Below are positions 30,227-39,961 of a stretch of DNA of 64,000 nucleotides, piece by piece (positions within the stretch are counted from its first letter, which is position 1; each line of letters opens with the position of its first letter). The DNA is from Vibrio injensis (lineage in GTDB: Bacteria; Pseudomonadota; Gammaproteobacteria; Enterobacterales; Vibrionaceae): assembly GCF_001895205.1 (NCBI RefSeq), contig NZ_BDJF01000016.1, forward strand, positions 434,001-498,000, read 5' to 3'. A program made the translations under genes and the position numbers. The notes below the pieces were generated by a model. That model was not told the origin of the DNA. It worked only from the letters and a program-made list of their open reading frames with translations, and ran no database searches.

Positions 30227-32245
30227 TTAAACTGGTCGCACACTATCATGATCAAGTTGAGCATGAAAACGGCGCTCAATAAATTGTACGTTAGCATCTT
30301 GTTTTAAGCTTTCTAGCGCCTGAGTGAGCTTTGCTTGATAGAGACGCTCTCTCAGCTCAAGCGGTGTTTCACCGGATTCACCGATATGAACACTTAAATG
30401 ACACTCTTCTTGTAATTGGTCATTAAGAGCTTGTAAAAGTTCACTCTGAGCTTTCTCGGTATTTAAGTGAGCATGAGAAGGACGAAGCGTCAGCTCAATC
30501 TGGTTTCCCTGCTTATTAAAAGTTGAATTCAAAGCAAGTTGTTCTACTAACTTAGCCGTCTGTAGCTGAGTAATCAACTTAGCCCATGGATCCAGTTCCG
30601 CAGCTTCAATGATCAGTTTTTCGATCATCTCTGCTGTTTTTTCGTGTTCTAACGCTCGCTTGATTTGCGTGGGCGTCAATTCATTAGGTGTCGCTTGAGT
30701 TGCCTCCTCTAGCGAACGGGTTGACGGCCGCCATTGATAAGTTTGGTCTTGCTCGGTTGGTTCTTGATTAAATATCGAAGACTCATTCGGCGGTATCGGC
30801 GTGGACGTCGATTGGGCTCGCTGTGCTACGCGATCTAAAATCGAAGCCGGCTTTGCAGATACCGCATCATGCTTTTTTACTGGCGTACTTTTCGGAGTCA
30901 GCCCTTGCCGCTGAGAGCGCAACTGATGACGTAACCCGGCGACAGGCGGTACAACCACCGCTTGTTCTTGTGCTCGCGTCTCTGGCTGAACAACTGGCGG
31001 TTCTGGCTCTTTTATCGCGGGTTGACCATGCTCTACCTCGGGTTGAGGTGATGTTGCCAGTGCCGTCACTGGCCCCTGCATTTGAGCACCCGAACGCTGT
31101 GCTGGGTTATCAGAAACCGGCTCAGCGGCTGGCATGGCTAAGCTATGACTCACCGTAACCGATGTCGGTCGAAACGCCATCATACGCAATGCAACCATTT
31201 CGATACCAATTCGCGCCGTTGGAGCTAATGGAAGATCCGCCCGACCTTTTAGTACAATTTGATAATAGAGTTGTACTTCTTGTGGAGCTAAAATTTTCGC
31301 TAAATGGTAAATAGAATCGGCATCAGGTTGAGCCTTATCCACGCTACTGGGCAAGGCTTGACACATAGCAATACGATGCAATTGTGTTGCTAATTGCTGG
31401 AGCAATCCATCCCATTCAACCCCATTACTGGCTAACTGTTCAATACACGCCATCATGACCTGTGGCTGCTGACTGCTGATCGCTTGTAATAAATGCAATG
31501 CTTGATCAGTATCCAGTGTACCGAGCATATGCGAAACAATATCATGTTCGATAACACCGTTACCAAGCGCAATAGCTTGATCGGTCAAACTTAACGCATC
31601 GCGCATACTGCCATCAGCGGCATGCGCGATCATGGCGAGTGACTTACTATCACTGTGCACGTCTTCGGCTTGCAAGATATGTTGAAGTTGTTGTTGGATA
31701 TTCTCAACGCTGATCGGCTTAAGATGAAATTGTAGGCAGCGTGATAGAATCGTAACCGGTAATTTCTGTGGATCCGTCGTCGCCAGCAAAAATTTGACGT
31801 ATTCTGGTGGCTCTTCTAACGTCTTCAGCAAAGCATTAAAGCTATGCCGAGATAACATATGAACTTCATCAATCAAGTAGACTTTAAAGCGTCCGCGCGC
31901 CGGCTTGTATTGAACGTTATCAAGCAGATCACGAGTATCTTCAACTTTGGTGCGCGATGCGGCGTCAATTTCTAATAAATCGACAAAACGCCCCTGATCG
32001 ATCTCTTTGCAGGTCGCACATTGGCCACACGGGTTAGCTGTGATGCCTGTTTCACAGTTTAAGCCCTTGGCAAATAAACGCCCAATCGTGGTTTTCCCCA
32101 CGCCACGAGTACCACTAAATAAATACGCATGATGCAAACGATTCTGCGTCAGTGCATTTTCTAAAGCGGTTAATACGTGAGCTTGCCCTACCACCGCTTT
32201 AAATGTGTTAGGACGCCATTTTCGTGCTAAAGCAAGATAACTCAT
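30227..32245 (-). CDS. dnaX: DNA polymerase III tau/gamma subunit
   Basis: 672 aa. AAA+ core with Walker A GTRGVGKTT, zinc module C-x8-C-x2-C-x2-C, LIDEVHML (Walker B) and LSRCLQF (sensor). It continues with a Pro/Gln-rich linker (about 375-500) and the C-terminal tau domain contacting the polymerase. It loads the clamp and dimerises the polymerase. An A AAA AAG slippery site at codons 457-458 should allow the short gamma form by -1 frameshifting. Confidence 0.97.
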   Translation of the reverse strand: MSYLALARKWRPNTFKAVVGQAHVLTALENALTQNRLHHAYLFSGTRGVGKTTIGRLFAKGLNCETGITANPCGQCATCKEIDQGRFVDLLEIDAASRTKVEDTRDLLDNVQYKPARGRFKVYLIDEVHMLSRHSFNALLKTLEEPPEYVKFLLATTDPQKLPVTILSRCLQFHLKPISVENIQQQLQHILQAEDVHSDSKSLAMIAHAADGSMRDALSLTDQAIALGNGVIEHDIVSHMLGTLDTDQALHLLQAISSQQPQVMMACIEQLASNGVEWDGLLQQLATQLHRIAMCQALPSSVDKAQPDADSIYHLAKILAPQEVQLYYQIVLKGRADLPLAPTARIGIEMVALRMMAFRPTSVTVSHSLAMPAAEPVSDNPAQRSGAQMQGPVTALATSPQPEVEHGQPAIKEPEPPVVQPETRAQEQAVVVPPVAGLRHQLRSQRQGLTPKSTPVKKHDAVSAKPASILDRVAQRAQSTSTPIPPNESSIFNQEPTEQDQTYQWRPSTRSLEEATQATPNELTPTQIKRALEHEKTAEMIEKLIIEAAELDPWAKLITQLQTAKLVEQLALNSTFNKQGNQIELTLRPSHAHLNTEKAQSELLQALNDQLQEECHLSVHIGESGETPLELRERLYQAKLTQALESLKQDANVQFIERRFHAQLDHDSVRPV
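30867..30878 (-). promoter_or_regulatory. Programmed -1 frameshift site in dnaX
   Basis: On the minus strand GTA AAA AAG CAT GAT: heptamer A AAA AAG in frame at 30872-30878. A -1 slip reads GCA then TGA (30867-30869), giving a product of about 459 aa, the same outcome as gamma in E. coli. Confidence 0.7.
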
Positions 32246-32266
32246 GAAACCTTCCGTTATGGATAT

Positions 32267-32812
32267 TTAGTGACCGTCAAACTCACAAATGCTATAGACC
32301 TCTAACCCTAAAGCTTCAAGACGTTTATCGCCACCAATTTCCGGCAGGTTAATCACAAATGCAGCGTGTTGAACAACACCCCCTAATTGACGAATAAGCT
32401 GTGTTGTCGCCTCAATCGTGCCACCAGTAGCCAGTAAATCGTCGACCACTAACACTTTGTCGCCTGGTTTGATAGTATCGACGTGAATTTCTAACGTGTC
32501 CGTGCCATATTCTAAATCGTACGATTGGGCGAGCGTTTTACGCGGCAGCTTTCCTGGTTTACGAACAGGAACAAAACCGACTCCAAGCTCTAAAGCCAAT
32601 GGCGCTCCAAACAAAAATCCGCGCGCTTCAGTACCCACCACTTTGTTAAAACCCATGGCTTGATATTTTTCAACTAACAAACGAATGGTGGCTTGATAAG
32701 CAACGGCGTCTTCCAACAAGCTGGTGACATCACGAAATAAAATCCCTGGCTTTGGATAGTCGGCAATGGTTTTGATGCTAGATTTGATAAGAGTAAGTGT
32801 TTCGGTTGTCAT
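32267..32812 (-). CDS. apt: Adenine phosphoribosyltransferase
   Basis: 181 aa. PRPP-binding motif [17 protein letters not shown], substrate loop [24 protein letters not shown]. Converts adenine and PRPP to AMP in purine salvage. It lies 21 nt before dnaX in the same direction, the common gammaproteobacterial order. Confidence 0.97.
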   Translation of the reverse strand: MTTETLTLIKSSIKTIADYPKPGILFRDVTSLLEDAVAYQATIRLLVEKYQAMGFNKVVGTEARGFLFGAPLALELGVGFVPVRKPGKLPRKTLAQSYDLEYGTDTLEIHVDTIKPGDKVLVVDDLLATGGTIEATTQLIRQLGGVVQHAAFVINLPEIGGDKRLEALGLEVYSICEFDGH

Positions 32813-32904
32813 AGCTACATTAACTTCGATTGATTGAGCATGGTGATCATCATCATGGCCAAGAATTAAAATTTATACGCACAAATCAAACTGCACGTCG
32901 ATTA

Positions 32905-32933
32905 AAAAGCAAAAGCCCACTCGAAGAGCGGGC
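32905..32933 (-). terminator. Terminator of ybaN
   Basis: On the minus strand GCCCGCTC-ttc-GAGTGGGC followed by TTTTGCTTTTT. Confidence 0.7.
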
Positions 32934-32949
32934 ACACTTCCCCATAATG

Positions 32950-33342
32950 CTAGTGATTTTCTTGTTGGTTAGCAACCAACTCATACGTTGGTAAACGAAG
33001 AAACCAACTGAGTAGTATCACTAACAGCCCCAAGAGCATTATTTTTAACCACATCAAGGGAACGATAGAAATAGACAAAGCAAAACTTGCGACCATACAC
33101 AGGGCGCCTCGCCATTTTACTCGCTTAGAAACGGCGCGGTTCTGTTGCCAATTAAGTAAAATTGGCCCTAGTGTAGCATGCCGATGTAACCATGAGTGAA
33201 ACCTCGGACTACTACGCGCAAAACAAGCACTGGCCAACAACAGAAATGGCGTCGTTGGTAACAGGGGCAATACCACACCTAGAAGGCCAAGTGCTACGCT
33301 AAGACCACCAACAACATTGAGTAAAACATGACGAATATTGAT
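32950..33342 (-). CDS. ybaN: YbaN family (DUF454) inner-membrane protein, unusual start
   Basis: The conserved frame reads NIRHVLLNVVGGLSVALGLL then GVVLPLLPTTPFLLLASACFARSS, the DUF454 signature, with further membrane helices near the end. No ATG, GTG or TTG exists in frame upstream of GTG 33276, which would remove the first helix. ATC at 33342 lies 6 nt after a good GCGAGG and would give a full-length 130-aa protein; ATT at 33334-33336 is another option. The start shown is therefore provisional. Function unknown; often near apt. Confidence 0.8.
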   Translation of the reverse strand: MNIRHVLLNVVGGLSVALGLLGVVLPLLPTTPFLLLASACFARSSPRFHSWLHRHATLGPILLNWQQNRAVSKRVKWRGALCMVASFALSISIVPLMWLKIMLLGLLVILLSWFLRLPTYELVANQQENH

Positions 33343-33389
33343 GATGGGCCTCGCTGAACATTGAGTGAATATACCATCGGTAAAAGCGG

Positions 33390-34493
33390 TTAACTCTTAT
33401 TACCTTGATAAATATCTAATGTAAAACTACTGGAACCAAGGCAACTGATCGATACTTGGCAAGCACTTTGGATTGGTAAGTCTTTGGTAATGAAGTTCTT
33501 TAAGCAATTATCCCCTAATTTTACGCCGGGAGCAATTGACTGAGAGAGGTAACCATTAGACCAATGGCATCCTAAACCTGCGGGTAAAATAGACAAGGTC
33601 TTATCGGTTAAATCAGCAATACCAAACAAAGCACAAACGGGTACCCCACCGTCAGAACACTCGATACCTCGCTCAAAAATTTCGGCCAGATCTTTTAAAT
33701 CAGCGCTAAAACTACGCAAGTTACGCAAATAGTCATTAAATAAGGCACGGATCAATAACGTACTCGCGACACCTAACTGCTGATCGCTCGACGAATCAAC
33801 GATATAAAATGCAAACTGCCCATTGATTAACCAAGCGTAATCAAAGACTAATGGCATGGCTTCTGTCGACTGTAACAATCGATAGCTGCACTTCCAAGCA
33901 CCTTGTGAAGTATCATTATCAGGTAAGAGTGCTTGTAATAGCTCTCTCGCCGTATTGGGGTTTTCTCGTAAATGCTCAAGATGCCAATGCAATTCCTGCT
34001 CTTCAGGAAGCTCACCACCCCCATCAACTCGAAACCACTGACTCGAAAAATCACGTTGATCATTAAGGTGATGCATCGCATCTTCTAATGTATTTTCAAT
34101 CGCACAACTTAGATTTTCATGATTACCAATCGGTTTGGGTAAAAAGTCTTTGATTCCATAGCGAAGTACCTTAGCAACATCCGACATTTCTCCCGTGGCT
34201 GACACGACAATCATAGGCAACGACGGATACTCCAAACTCACTTCTTCAACAAACTCAATACCATTGAGTACCGGCATAGAGAGATCACAAAGTAATAGGT
34301 CTGGCTCGTTTGAACGTAGTTTTTTCAAGCCATCTAAACCATCTTTAGCTTCAACGACTTTATATCCTTTGGCAGCCAAATAACCACTGGTGACTCGCCT
34401 GAAGATAGGATCATCATCAACCAGCATGATCAGCTTCTCTTGGCCAGCATTATCAGCAGATAGATCCCTAGCTTTAATATAATCTTTATACAT
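33390..34493 (-). CDS. rssB: RssB-like response regulator (receiver plus PP2C-like domain)
   Basis: 367 aa. Receiver domain at 20-135 with IMLVDDDP (acidic pocket), LLLCDLSMP (phospho-Asp), VVSATG and KDFLPKP (Lys). A linker helix follows, and then a PP2C-like domain (about 190-360) without an obvious metal-binding DG motif. This layout matches RssB, which delivers RpoS to ClpXP. Confident on domains, moderately on RpoS specificity. Start ATG 34493 has GGAG upstream. Confidence 0.75.
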   Translation of the reverse strand: MYKDYIKARDLSADNAGQEKLIMLVDDDPIFRRVTSGYLAAKGYKVVEAKDGLDGLKKLRSNEPDLLLCDLSMPVLNGIEFVEEVSLEYPSLPMIVVSATGEMSDVAKVLRYGIKDFLPKPIGNHENLSCAIENTLEDAMHHLNDQRDFSSQWFRVDGGGELPEEQELHWHLEHLRENPNTARELLQALLPDNDTSQGAWKCSYRLLQSTEAMPLVFDYAWLINGQFAFYIVDSSSDQQLGVASTLLIRALFNDYLRNLRSFSADLKDLAEIFERGIECSDGGVPVCALFGIADLTDKTLSILPAGLGCHWSNGYLSQSIAPGVKLGDNCLKNFITKDLPIQSACQVSISCLGSSSFTLDIYQGNKS

Positions 34494-34952
34494 AGCACCT
34501 ACTCCACTATGTGCCCACGATTCGTATGATTAGCTCATCAATCTCTATCCATGCTCAGGCTATCTAGCACTCATTTAAGCCATCTGATTGATTAGCCAGA
34601 ATTCACCGACGTTACCTGATTTCTCTTCTATCAAACCCTACGAATAACATCGTGTACTTGCTCATTAAAAATAGTCTTTAAACGACATTTATACAAATAT
34701 TCCACTTTTTATCTGCATCACATACTATATGTATGATTTACGAGATTTTACTGGTAAAAATAACCAGCCAGATACCATGCATAAATACGATAATTTACAA
34801 AATTAGTTACCATAACGCTAATCAATCTATCATTAAGCAGGCGAAAAAATAGAGCGACCCGACAAATCGTTCTACAAGTTGATATGACTCAAGCCTTACT
34901 GGCTGATATCCGTATAAATTAACCAAAACGGTAAAATAATGTGTCAGGAACA
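34494..34952. other. Intergenic region between divergent rssB-like and lysR genes
   Basis: About 460 bp, AT-rich. It must hold the two divergent promoters. A short inverted repeat CTGGT/AACCAG lies near 34751-34773. No ORF or RNA gene stands out. Confidence 0.4.
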
Positions 34953-35828
34953 ATGAAATTAGATGACTTAAACCTTTTTCGACTGGTTGTTGAACACGGC
35001 AGCTATACCGCGACCTCCCGTAAAACCATGATACCGGTTGCGACGATTACCCGACGCATTCAAGCTTTGGAAGATTCTTTAAACCTAAGATTGCTCAATC
35101 GGCACGCTCGAAAGCTGACTTTAACTGAGGCTGGTGAGCGTTTTTTCAGAGATTGTTCACCGTTACTGCAGCGTTTAGCCAGCATGGCAGAAGCGATCAC
35201 CGATGAATGCCGGGGGGCATCAGGAACGATTCGACTTTCCGCACCAGAGAACTTAACCAAGCGGATGATGATGCCAATGTTTAATGCCTTTATGCATCAG
35301 TATCCAGATATTAATCTTGAATTAACGACCAGTAACCATGCCGTGCAGCTCGACCCTACCGAATGGGATGTTATTTTCCGAGTCGGGCCACAACGTGATT
35401 CCAGTTTAATCGCCAGAAAGATCAGTGAAGTTAAAGATATTTTAGTCGCCAGCCCTCTCTATCTAGCTAAACATCCCACTCCCACTCACGCTGAGCAACT
35501 CAGTCAATATTCATTACTCAAGGGGGATCCATTACTCAAATGGCAATTATGTAATGATAAAGGGGAAACGTGCATCAATAACGATGTGGGAAGATTTCAA
35601 GCCAGTACCCTCAATGTGGTGCGTAGCGCTTGTTCGGATGGATTAGGCATTACTTTAATGCCTGATGTGATGTTAAAAGAATTTCTTGCGGACGGTAGTT
35701 TGGTACGTGTGTTACCTGATTGGAGTGCGAATCCACGAGATATTTATATGCTGTACAACCATAAAGACCATCTACCAGAAAAGGTCCGTTTGTTTATTGA
35801 TTTTGTGATTGCTTATCACATCCACTGA
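34953..35828 (+). CDS. LysR-family transcriptional regulator
   Basis: 291 aa from ATG 34953 (CAGGA upstream; GTG 34941 would add four residues). N-terminal winged HTH: LDDLNLFRLVVEHGSYTATS then RKTMIPVATITRRIQALEDS; effector domain from about 90 (GTIRLSAPENLTKRMMMPMFNAFM). Similar to the large group of LysR regulators of unknown target in Vibrio. No obvious target gene beside it. Confidence 0.9.
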   Translation: MKLDDLNLFRLVVEHGSYTATSRKTMIPVATITRRIQALEDSLNLRLLNRHARKLTLTEAGERFFRDCSPLLQRLASMAEAITDECRGASGTIRLSAPENLTKRMMMPMFNAFMHQYPDINLELTTSNHAVQLDPTEWDVIFRVGPQRDSSLIARKISEVKDILVASPLYLAKHPTPTHAEQLSQYSLLKGDPLLKWQLCNDKGETCINNDVGRFQASTLNVVRSACSDGLGITLMPDVMLKEFLADGSLVRVLPDWSANPRDIYMLYNHKDHLPEKVRLFIDFVIAYHIH

Positions 35829-35845
35829 TCGATGGTTAGAAAAAT

Positions 35846-35880
35846 AAAGAGGAGAGGGGCGATTGACCACTCTCCTCTTT
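35846..35880. terminator. Bidirectional terminator between lysR and fadJ
   Basis: AAAGAGGAGAG...CTCTCCTCTTT, 11-bp perfect stem with T tracts on both strands between convergent genes. Confidence 0.85.
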
Positions 35881-35904
35881 TTTCAGTTGTTAATCGAGCA
35901 TCGC

Positions 35905-38031
35905 TTATGAGTAGAAACGCTCACCTACACTCGCTCGAGTGATTAACGCATCACACGGTGCGAAATGGTCGCCATATTTTTGAGCGTGTTGCTTCATCTG
36001 CTCAATCAGTTTATCCAAACCAATTTGATCCATATAGCGGAAAGGGCCACCAAGGAAAGGAGGAAAACCAATCCCAAAAATCGCCCCAATATCGCCGTCA
36101 CGTGGAGAGTGGATGATCCCCTCATCCAAACAACGAACGGCCTCATTAAGCATGGGTAACACACAACGCATGGCTATCTCTTGCTCATCCCACTTTGATT
36201 CTGGAGTTAGATTCAACAATTTGTAAACTGACTTATCGACCTCTTTTTTCTTACTGCCTTTTTTGTAACTGTAGAAGCCTTTACCTGTTTTTCGTCCTTT
36301 ACGATTATCGTTTAATAAAACCTCAAATACGTCCGGTCCCTTAAAACGCGGTCCAAGCTCATTGACCAAAATAGGCATAATCTTTGAGCCAACATCGATC
36401 CCTACTTCATCCAATAACGTAATTGGCCCAACGGGGAAACCAAAGTTCAGTAACGCTTTATCGATTTTTTCTATCGTTTCGCCAGCCATCAGTACATTAG
36501 CCGCTTCATTCATATAAGGTGCTAGAATACGGTTAACATAAAAACCAGCGCGATCTTTGACTACGATCGGGGTTTTACCCTGTTTTTTCGCTAACGCCAC
36601 GACGGTCGCTATCGTTTCAGGTGACGTCGTACTATGTGGGATCACTTCCACTAATGGCATCTTCTCAACCGGACTAAAATAATGTAGACCAACGATGTTT
36701 TCTGGCCGAGTGGCCTTTTCGGCAATCTGCGCAATCGGTAATGACGAAGTATTAGTTGCAAAAATGGTACTGGGTTGAGCGTGTTGCTCGACATCCGCTA
36801 CCATCTGCTGCTTGAGCGCCAAATCTTCAAAAACCGCCTCGATCACCACGTCTGTTTGTTGAAAACCTCTAAAGTCAGTGCCACCAGCAAGCTGCATCAT
36901 ACTGTTTTGCAGTTGTGCTTTACTGATGATTTTGCGTTTACGCTGCTTTTCAAATAAACCATAGTTATAACTTAAAGCATTAAGAATGCCGTCGTTAGAT
37001 ACGTCTTTTATTCTCACTGGCAGTTTTGCTTTAGCCACGCTAACGTGACTGATCCCCGCGCCCATTAAGCCGCCACCTAACACACTAACGTGTTTAACAG
37101 GCTTAGGTTCAGCATCACTACCGTGTTCTTTTTTCATTTCCGTGGTAGCAAAAAATATCGAACGTAATGCTTTAGATTCATTGGTCATCACCAACTCACC
37201 AAAGCGCTTCGCTTCTTGCTCCAAACCTGCTTTCAATCCTTTATTCAGCCCATGCTCAATGACTTCTAAAATGGCCTTAGCAGCAGGATAATTACCGCGC
37301 GTTTTCTGTTCGGTTTTCTTGCTCGCTTGGTCAAAAATAATTTTGCGACCAAGGCCCGTATTGGCAAGCAGTTTTTCTTTTAAAGATGGTTTAGCGTGGC
37401 GACGTTTCTTACTATTGTCACCGACAAAACGTAACGCCACCTCTAATAAGACACTCTGAGGAACGCAAGCATCAACAACGCCTAGTTTATAAGCCTTTTT
37501 AGCGCGCAGTTGTTTACCAGTCAAAATTAAATCTAACGAAGGAAGTAGACCTATCAAACGAGGTAAACGCTGCGTGCCTCCCGATCCGGGCAGTAAACCT
37601 AACATCACCTCAGGTAAACCTAAACGTGTTTTATCATCATCCGTACACACACGATAATCACACGCCAGTGCCAGCTCTAATCCGCCGCCTAAGCAAGGCC
37701 CATGAATCGCAGCCACAACAGGGAATGGTAAATCTTCTAGCTGTTGGAACATCTGCTGCCCACGTGTGGCTAAAGCCTGTGCTTCTTGAGCAGAGGTACA
37801 GGCATCCAACATTCGAACATCCGCGCCGGCAATAAAGTTATCCGGCTTTAACGAATGGATCACTAGGCCTTTAAGCTGTTTTTTCTGCTCATTAAGCTGG
37901 TTAAATACCGCTAACATCTCATCGGCAAATGCGGCCTGAAGAGTGTTCATTTTTTCACCGGGAACATCAATCGCGAGCCAAGCAATATGCTGCTCATCAA
38001 TCGTCAAGTGAAATGCTTTTGCCTCGCTCAT
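35905..38031 (-). CDS. fadJ: Fatty acid oxidation complex alpha subunit FadJ
   Basis: 708 aa. N-terminal enoyl-CoA hydratase ([49 protein letters not shown]), then NAD-binding 3-hydroxyacyl-CoA dehydrogenase ([43 protein letters not shown]) and its C-terminal domain. Length and pairing with FadI mark the FadJ (anaerobic) rather than FadB branch. Its start is coupled to the fadI stop. Confidence 0.95.
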   Translation of the reverse strand: MSEAKAFHLTIDEQHIAWLAIDVPGEKMNTLQAAFADEMLAVFNQLNEQKKQLKGLVIHSLKPDNFIAGADVRMLDACTSAQEAQALATRGQQMFQQLEDLPFPVVAAIHGPCLGGGLELALACDYRVCTDDDKTRLGLPEVMLGLLPGSGGTQRLPRLIGLLPSLDLILTGKQLRAKKAYKLGVVDACVPQSVLLEVALRFVGDNSKKRRHAKPSLKEKLLANTGLGRKIIFDQASKKTEQKTRGNYPAAKAILEVIEHGLNKGLKAGLEQEAKRFGELVMTNESKALRSIFFATTEMKKEHGSDAEPKPVKHVSVLGGGLMGAGISHVSVAKAKLPVRIKDVSNDGILNALSYNYGLFEKQRKRKIISKAQLQNSMMQLAGGTDFRGFQQTDVVIEAVFEDLALKQQMVADVEQHAQPSTIFATNTSSLPIAQIAEKATRPENIVGLHYFSPVEKMPLVEVIPHSTTSPETIATVVALAKKQGKTPIVVKDRAGFYVNRILAPYMNEAANVLMAGETIEKIDKALLNFGFPVGPITLLDEVGIDVGSKIMPILVNELGPRFKGPDVFEVLLNDNRKGRKTGKGFYSYKKGSKKKEVDKSVYKLLNLTPESKWDEQEIAMRCVLPMLNEAVRCLDEGIIHSPRDGDIGAIFGIGFPPFLGGPFRYMDQIGLDKLIEQMKQHAQKYGDHFAPCDALITRASVGERFYS

Positions 38032-39338
38032 TATTCAACCTCCAAAATCATTGCCGCACCTAAGCCACCAGCGGCACAAGCGGTATTCAATGCTAGCCCA
38101 CCACCACGACGTTGTAATTCACGCAAGGTTTGCGTGATCATTCGCGCTCCCGTCGCCGCAAAAGGGTGACCATAAGCAATCGAACCACCAAGCACATTGA
38201 ATTTATCCATATCAATTTCACCAATCGCTTTACTGCGGCCCAAGTATTGCTGAGCAAAACTATCGCTAGCGAACATTTTCACATTGGCTAAGGTCTGCGC
38301 CGCAAACGCTTCGTGCATATCGATTAATGTTAAATCTTTCAGCTCGATCCCGGCTCGCTCTAGCGCTAATGGCGTCGCGAAAGAAGGCCCCATCAACATA
38401 TCTTTTTCAACGCCTATCGCCGAAAAAGCATAAGAACGAATGTAGCCAAGAATATCTAAACCCAACTCTTTAGCTCGCCCTTCGCGCATCAACAGAATAG
38501 CTGCCGCACCATCAGTGAGCGGCGTACTGTTAGCCGCAGTCACACTGCCATATTGGCGATCAAACGCAGGACGCAGCTTAGCGTAACCCTCTAAAGTAGA
38601 ATCAAAACGCACATTATTGTCTTTATCGAGCCACTTCTTATACGGCTCAGGGAAAGCGGTCATCACCTCACCGGCTATCTTGCCTTCATTCCATGCTTGG
38701 GCAGCCAAGGTATGAGAACGATGCGCTAAGGCATCTTGATCAGCGCGTGAGATACCGTGCGACTTCGCCATTTGTTCGGCAGTCTGTCCCATCGATAACC
38801 CTGTAGAATATTCGGCAACGGCAGGCGGAACTGGCATTAAGTCTTTAACTGATAATGACTTTAATACGTTGAATTTTTGACTGAGTGTTTTCGTTTTACT
38901 GAGCGCTAATAAGCTCGCTGCCAGTTTTTTAGAGACACCAATCGGTAAAACAGAAGAGGAATCCGCGCCACCAGCGATACCAATATCAATAGTACCAGCC
39001 ATAATGCTTTCAGCGACGTTAACCGCGGATTGAAAACTGGTTGCACAGGCACGAGTCACACTGTAAGCGTCCGTATGAATATTCATCCCCGTACCGAGTA
39101 CAATTTCCCGAGCGATATTGGGGGCTTCTGGCATTTGCACGACCTGACCAAAAACCAATTGCTCGATGAGCTTTGGATCGATCTCTGTTCGTGTGAGCAG
39201 TTCATTGACCACCATTTTACCTAAATCTATCGCGGGTACTTGTGCAAACTCCGTACTTTGACGTGCAAAAGGGGTACGAATACCTGCAACAATAGCGACA
39301 CGCTCTCCTGAGCGTGTTCTGACTTCCTGCTTGCCCAT
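38031..39338 (-). CDS. fadI: 3-ketoacyl-CoA thiolase FadI
   Basis: 435 aa. Thiolase fold with nucleophile Cys98 ([11 protein letters not shown]), [16 protein letters not shown] (active-site His) and [10 protein letters not shown] (second Cys). It carries out the last beta-oxidation step as the beta subunit to FadJ. The stop overlaps the fadJ start. A FadR-like operator lies 17 bp upstream of its start codon. Confidence 0.95.
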   Translation of the reverse strand: MGKQEVRTRSGERVAIVAGIRTPFARQSTEFAQVPAIDLGKMVVNELLTRTEIDPKLIEQLVFGQVVQMPEAPNIAREIVLGTGMNIHTDAYSVTRACATSFQSAVNVAESIMAGTIDIGIAGGADSSSVLPIGVSKKLAASLLALSKTKTLSQKFNVLKSLSVKDLMPVPPAVAEYSTGLSMGQTAEQMAKSHGISRADQDALAHRSHTLAAQAWNEGKIAGEVMTAFPEPYKKWLDKDNNVRFDSTLEGYAKLRPAFDRQYGSVTAANSTPLTDGAAAILLMREGRAKELGLDILGYIRSYAFSAIGVEKDMLMGPSFATPLALERAGIELKDLTLIDMHEAFAAQTLANVKMFASDSFAQQYLGRSKAIGEIDMDKFNVLGGSIAYGHPFAATGARMITQTLRELQRRGGGLALNTACAAGGLGAAMILEVE

Positions 39339-39354
39339 TATTTCTCCTTAGAAT

Positions 39355-39371
39355 AAGAGGTCTGACCTGGA
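39355..39371. promoter_or_regulatory. FadR-like operator upstream of fadI
   Basis: AAGAGGTCTGACCTGGA contains GGTCnGACC, the invariant core of FadR sites, with a good right arm. It lies just upstream of the fadIJ start. Long-chain acyl-CoA would relieve repression. Predicted from consensus only. Confidence 0.55.
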
Positions 39372-39961
39372 AATCATTGTAATCAAATTGTTACATCAAT
39401 CAAACAACTGTTTAAATAAACGTGATTGCGGCAGCGAAAGCAGGCAAAAAAAAAAACCACACAAAACTGTGTGGTTGGAATGTAATACAAAACAATTAAC
39501 CTAAGCCAATTGAAATAATCAGTTTCCTGATTAGGAGAAAGTAAAGTCAGCCTTCAAAAGGAAGTGTCATCTTGCTCAACATGTTAGCCACTAGAGCTAA
39601 CGAGATGACAAGAGGTAATATAGCGACTTAAACAAAGCATAGTTTGCATTAGATCAAGTTTATGCGGGTTTAAACCACCAATACCTGCGAAAAATTGTCC
39701 TAGATCAATCTTATCTGATATCCACCCGATTCTCGGCTGGTAACAACGGTCAGAAAAGCGCCTCTTTAATAGAGCCAAGACTCTATTTTTAACTTTTTGG
39801 TTACATTTTAATGCCAATTTGCTAGCAATTTTAAAGATTTAATAGCGTCTTAGACAATGGTCGGATTTCTATCTCCTATACTTGCGACTAGTATCAGCCA
39901 GCCACTGAGCTTTTGCTCAACACAACGCCCATTAGAGGCGATATAACAAGGAAAAAGCACC
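39372..39961. other. Long fadI-fadL intergenic region
   Basis: 590 bp. A strong minus-strand terminator (AACCACAC/GTGTGGTT, 39455-39476, followed by 11 T on that strand) has no protein gene upstream of it, so a small RNA is possible. Two FNR-like sites, TTGCATTAGATCAA (39644-39657) and TTGTCCTAGATCAA (39695-39708), and a partial FadR site TGGTCGGA (39858-39865) lie upstream of fadL. Confidence 0.45.

Noticed and set aside
39584..39817. 77-codon minus-strand ORF in the fadI-fadL gap
   Set aside because: Composition and lack of start signals indicate chance; the region looks regulatory.
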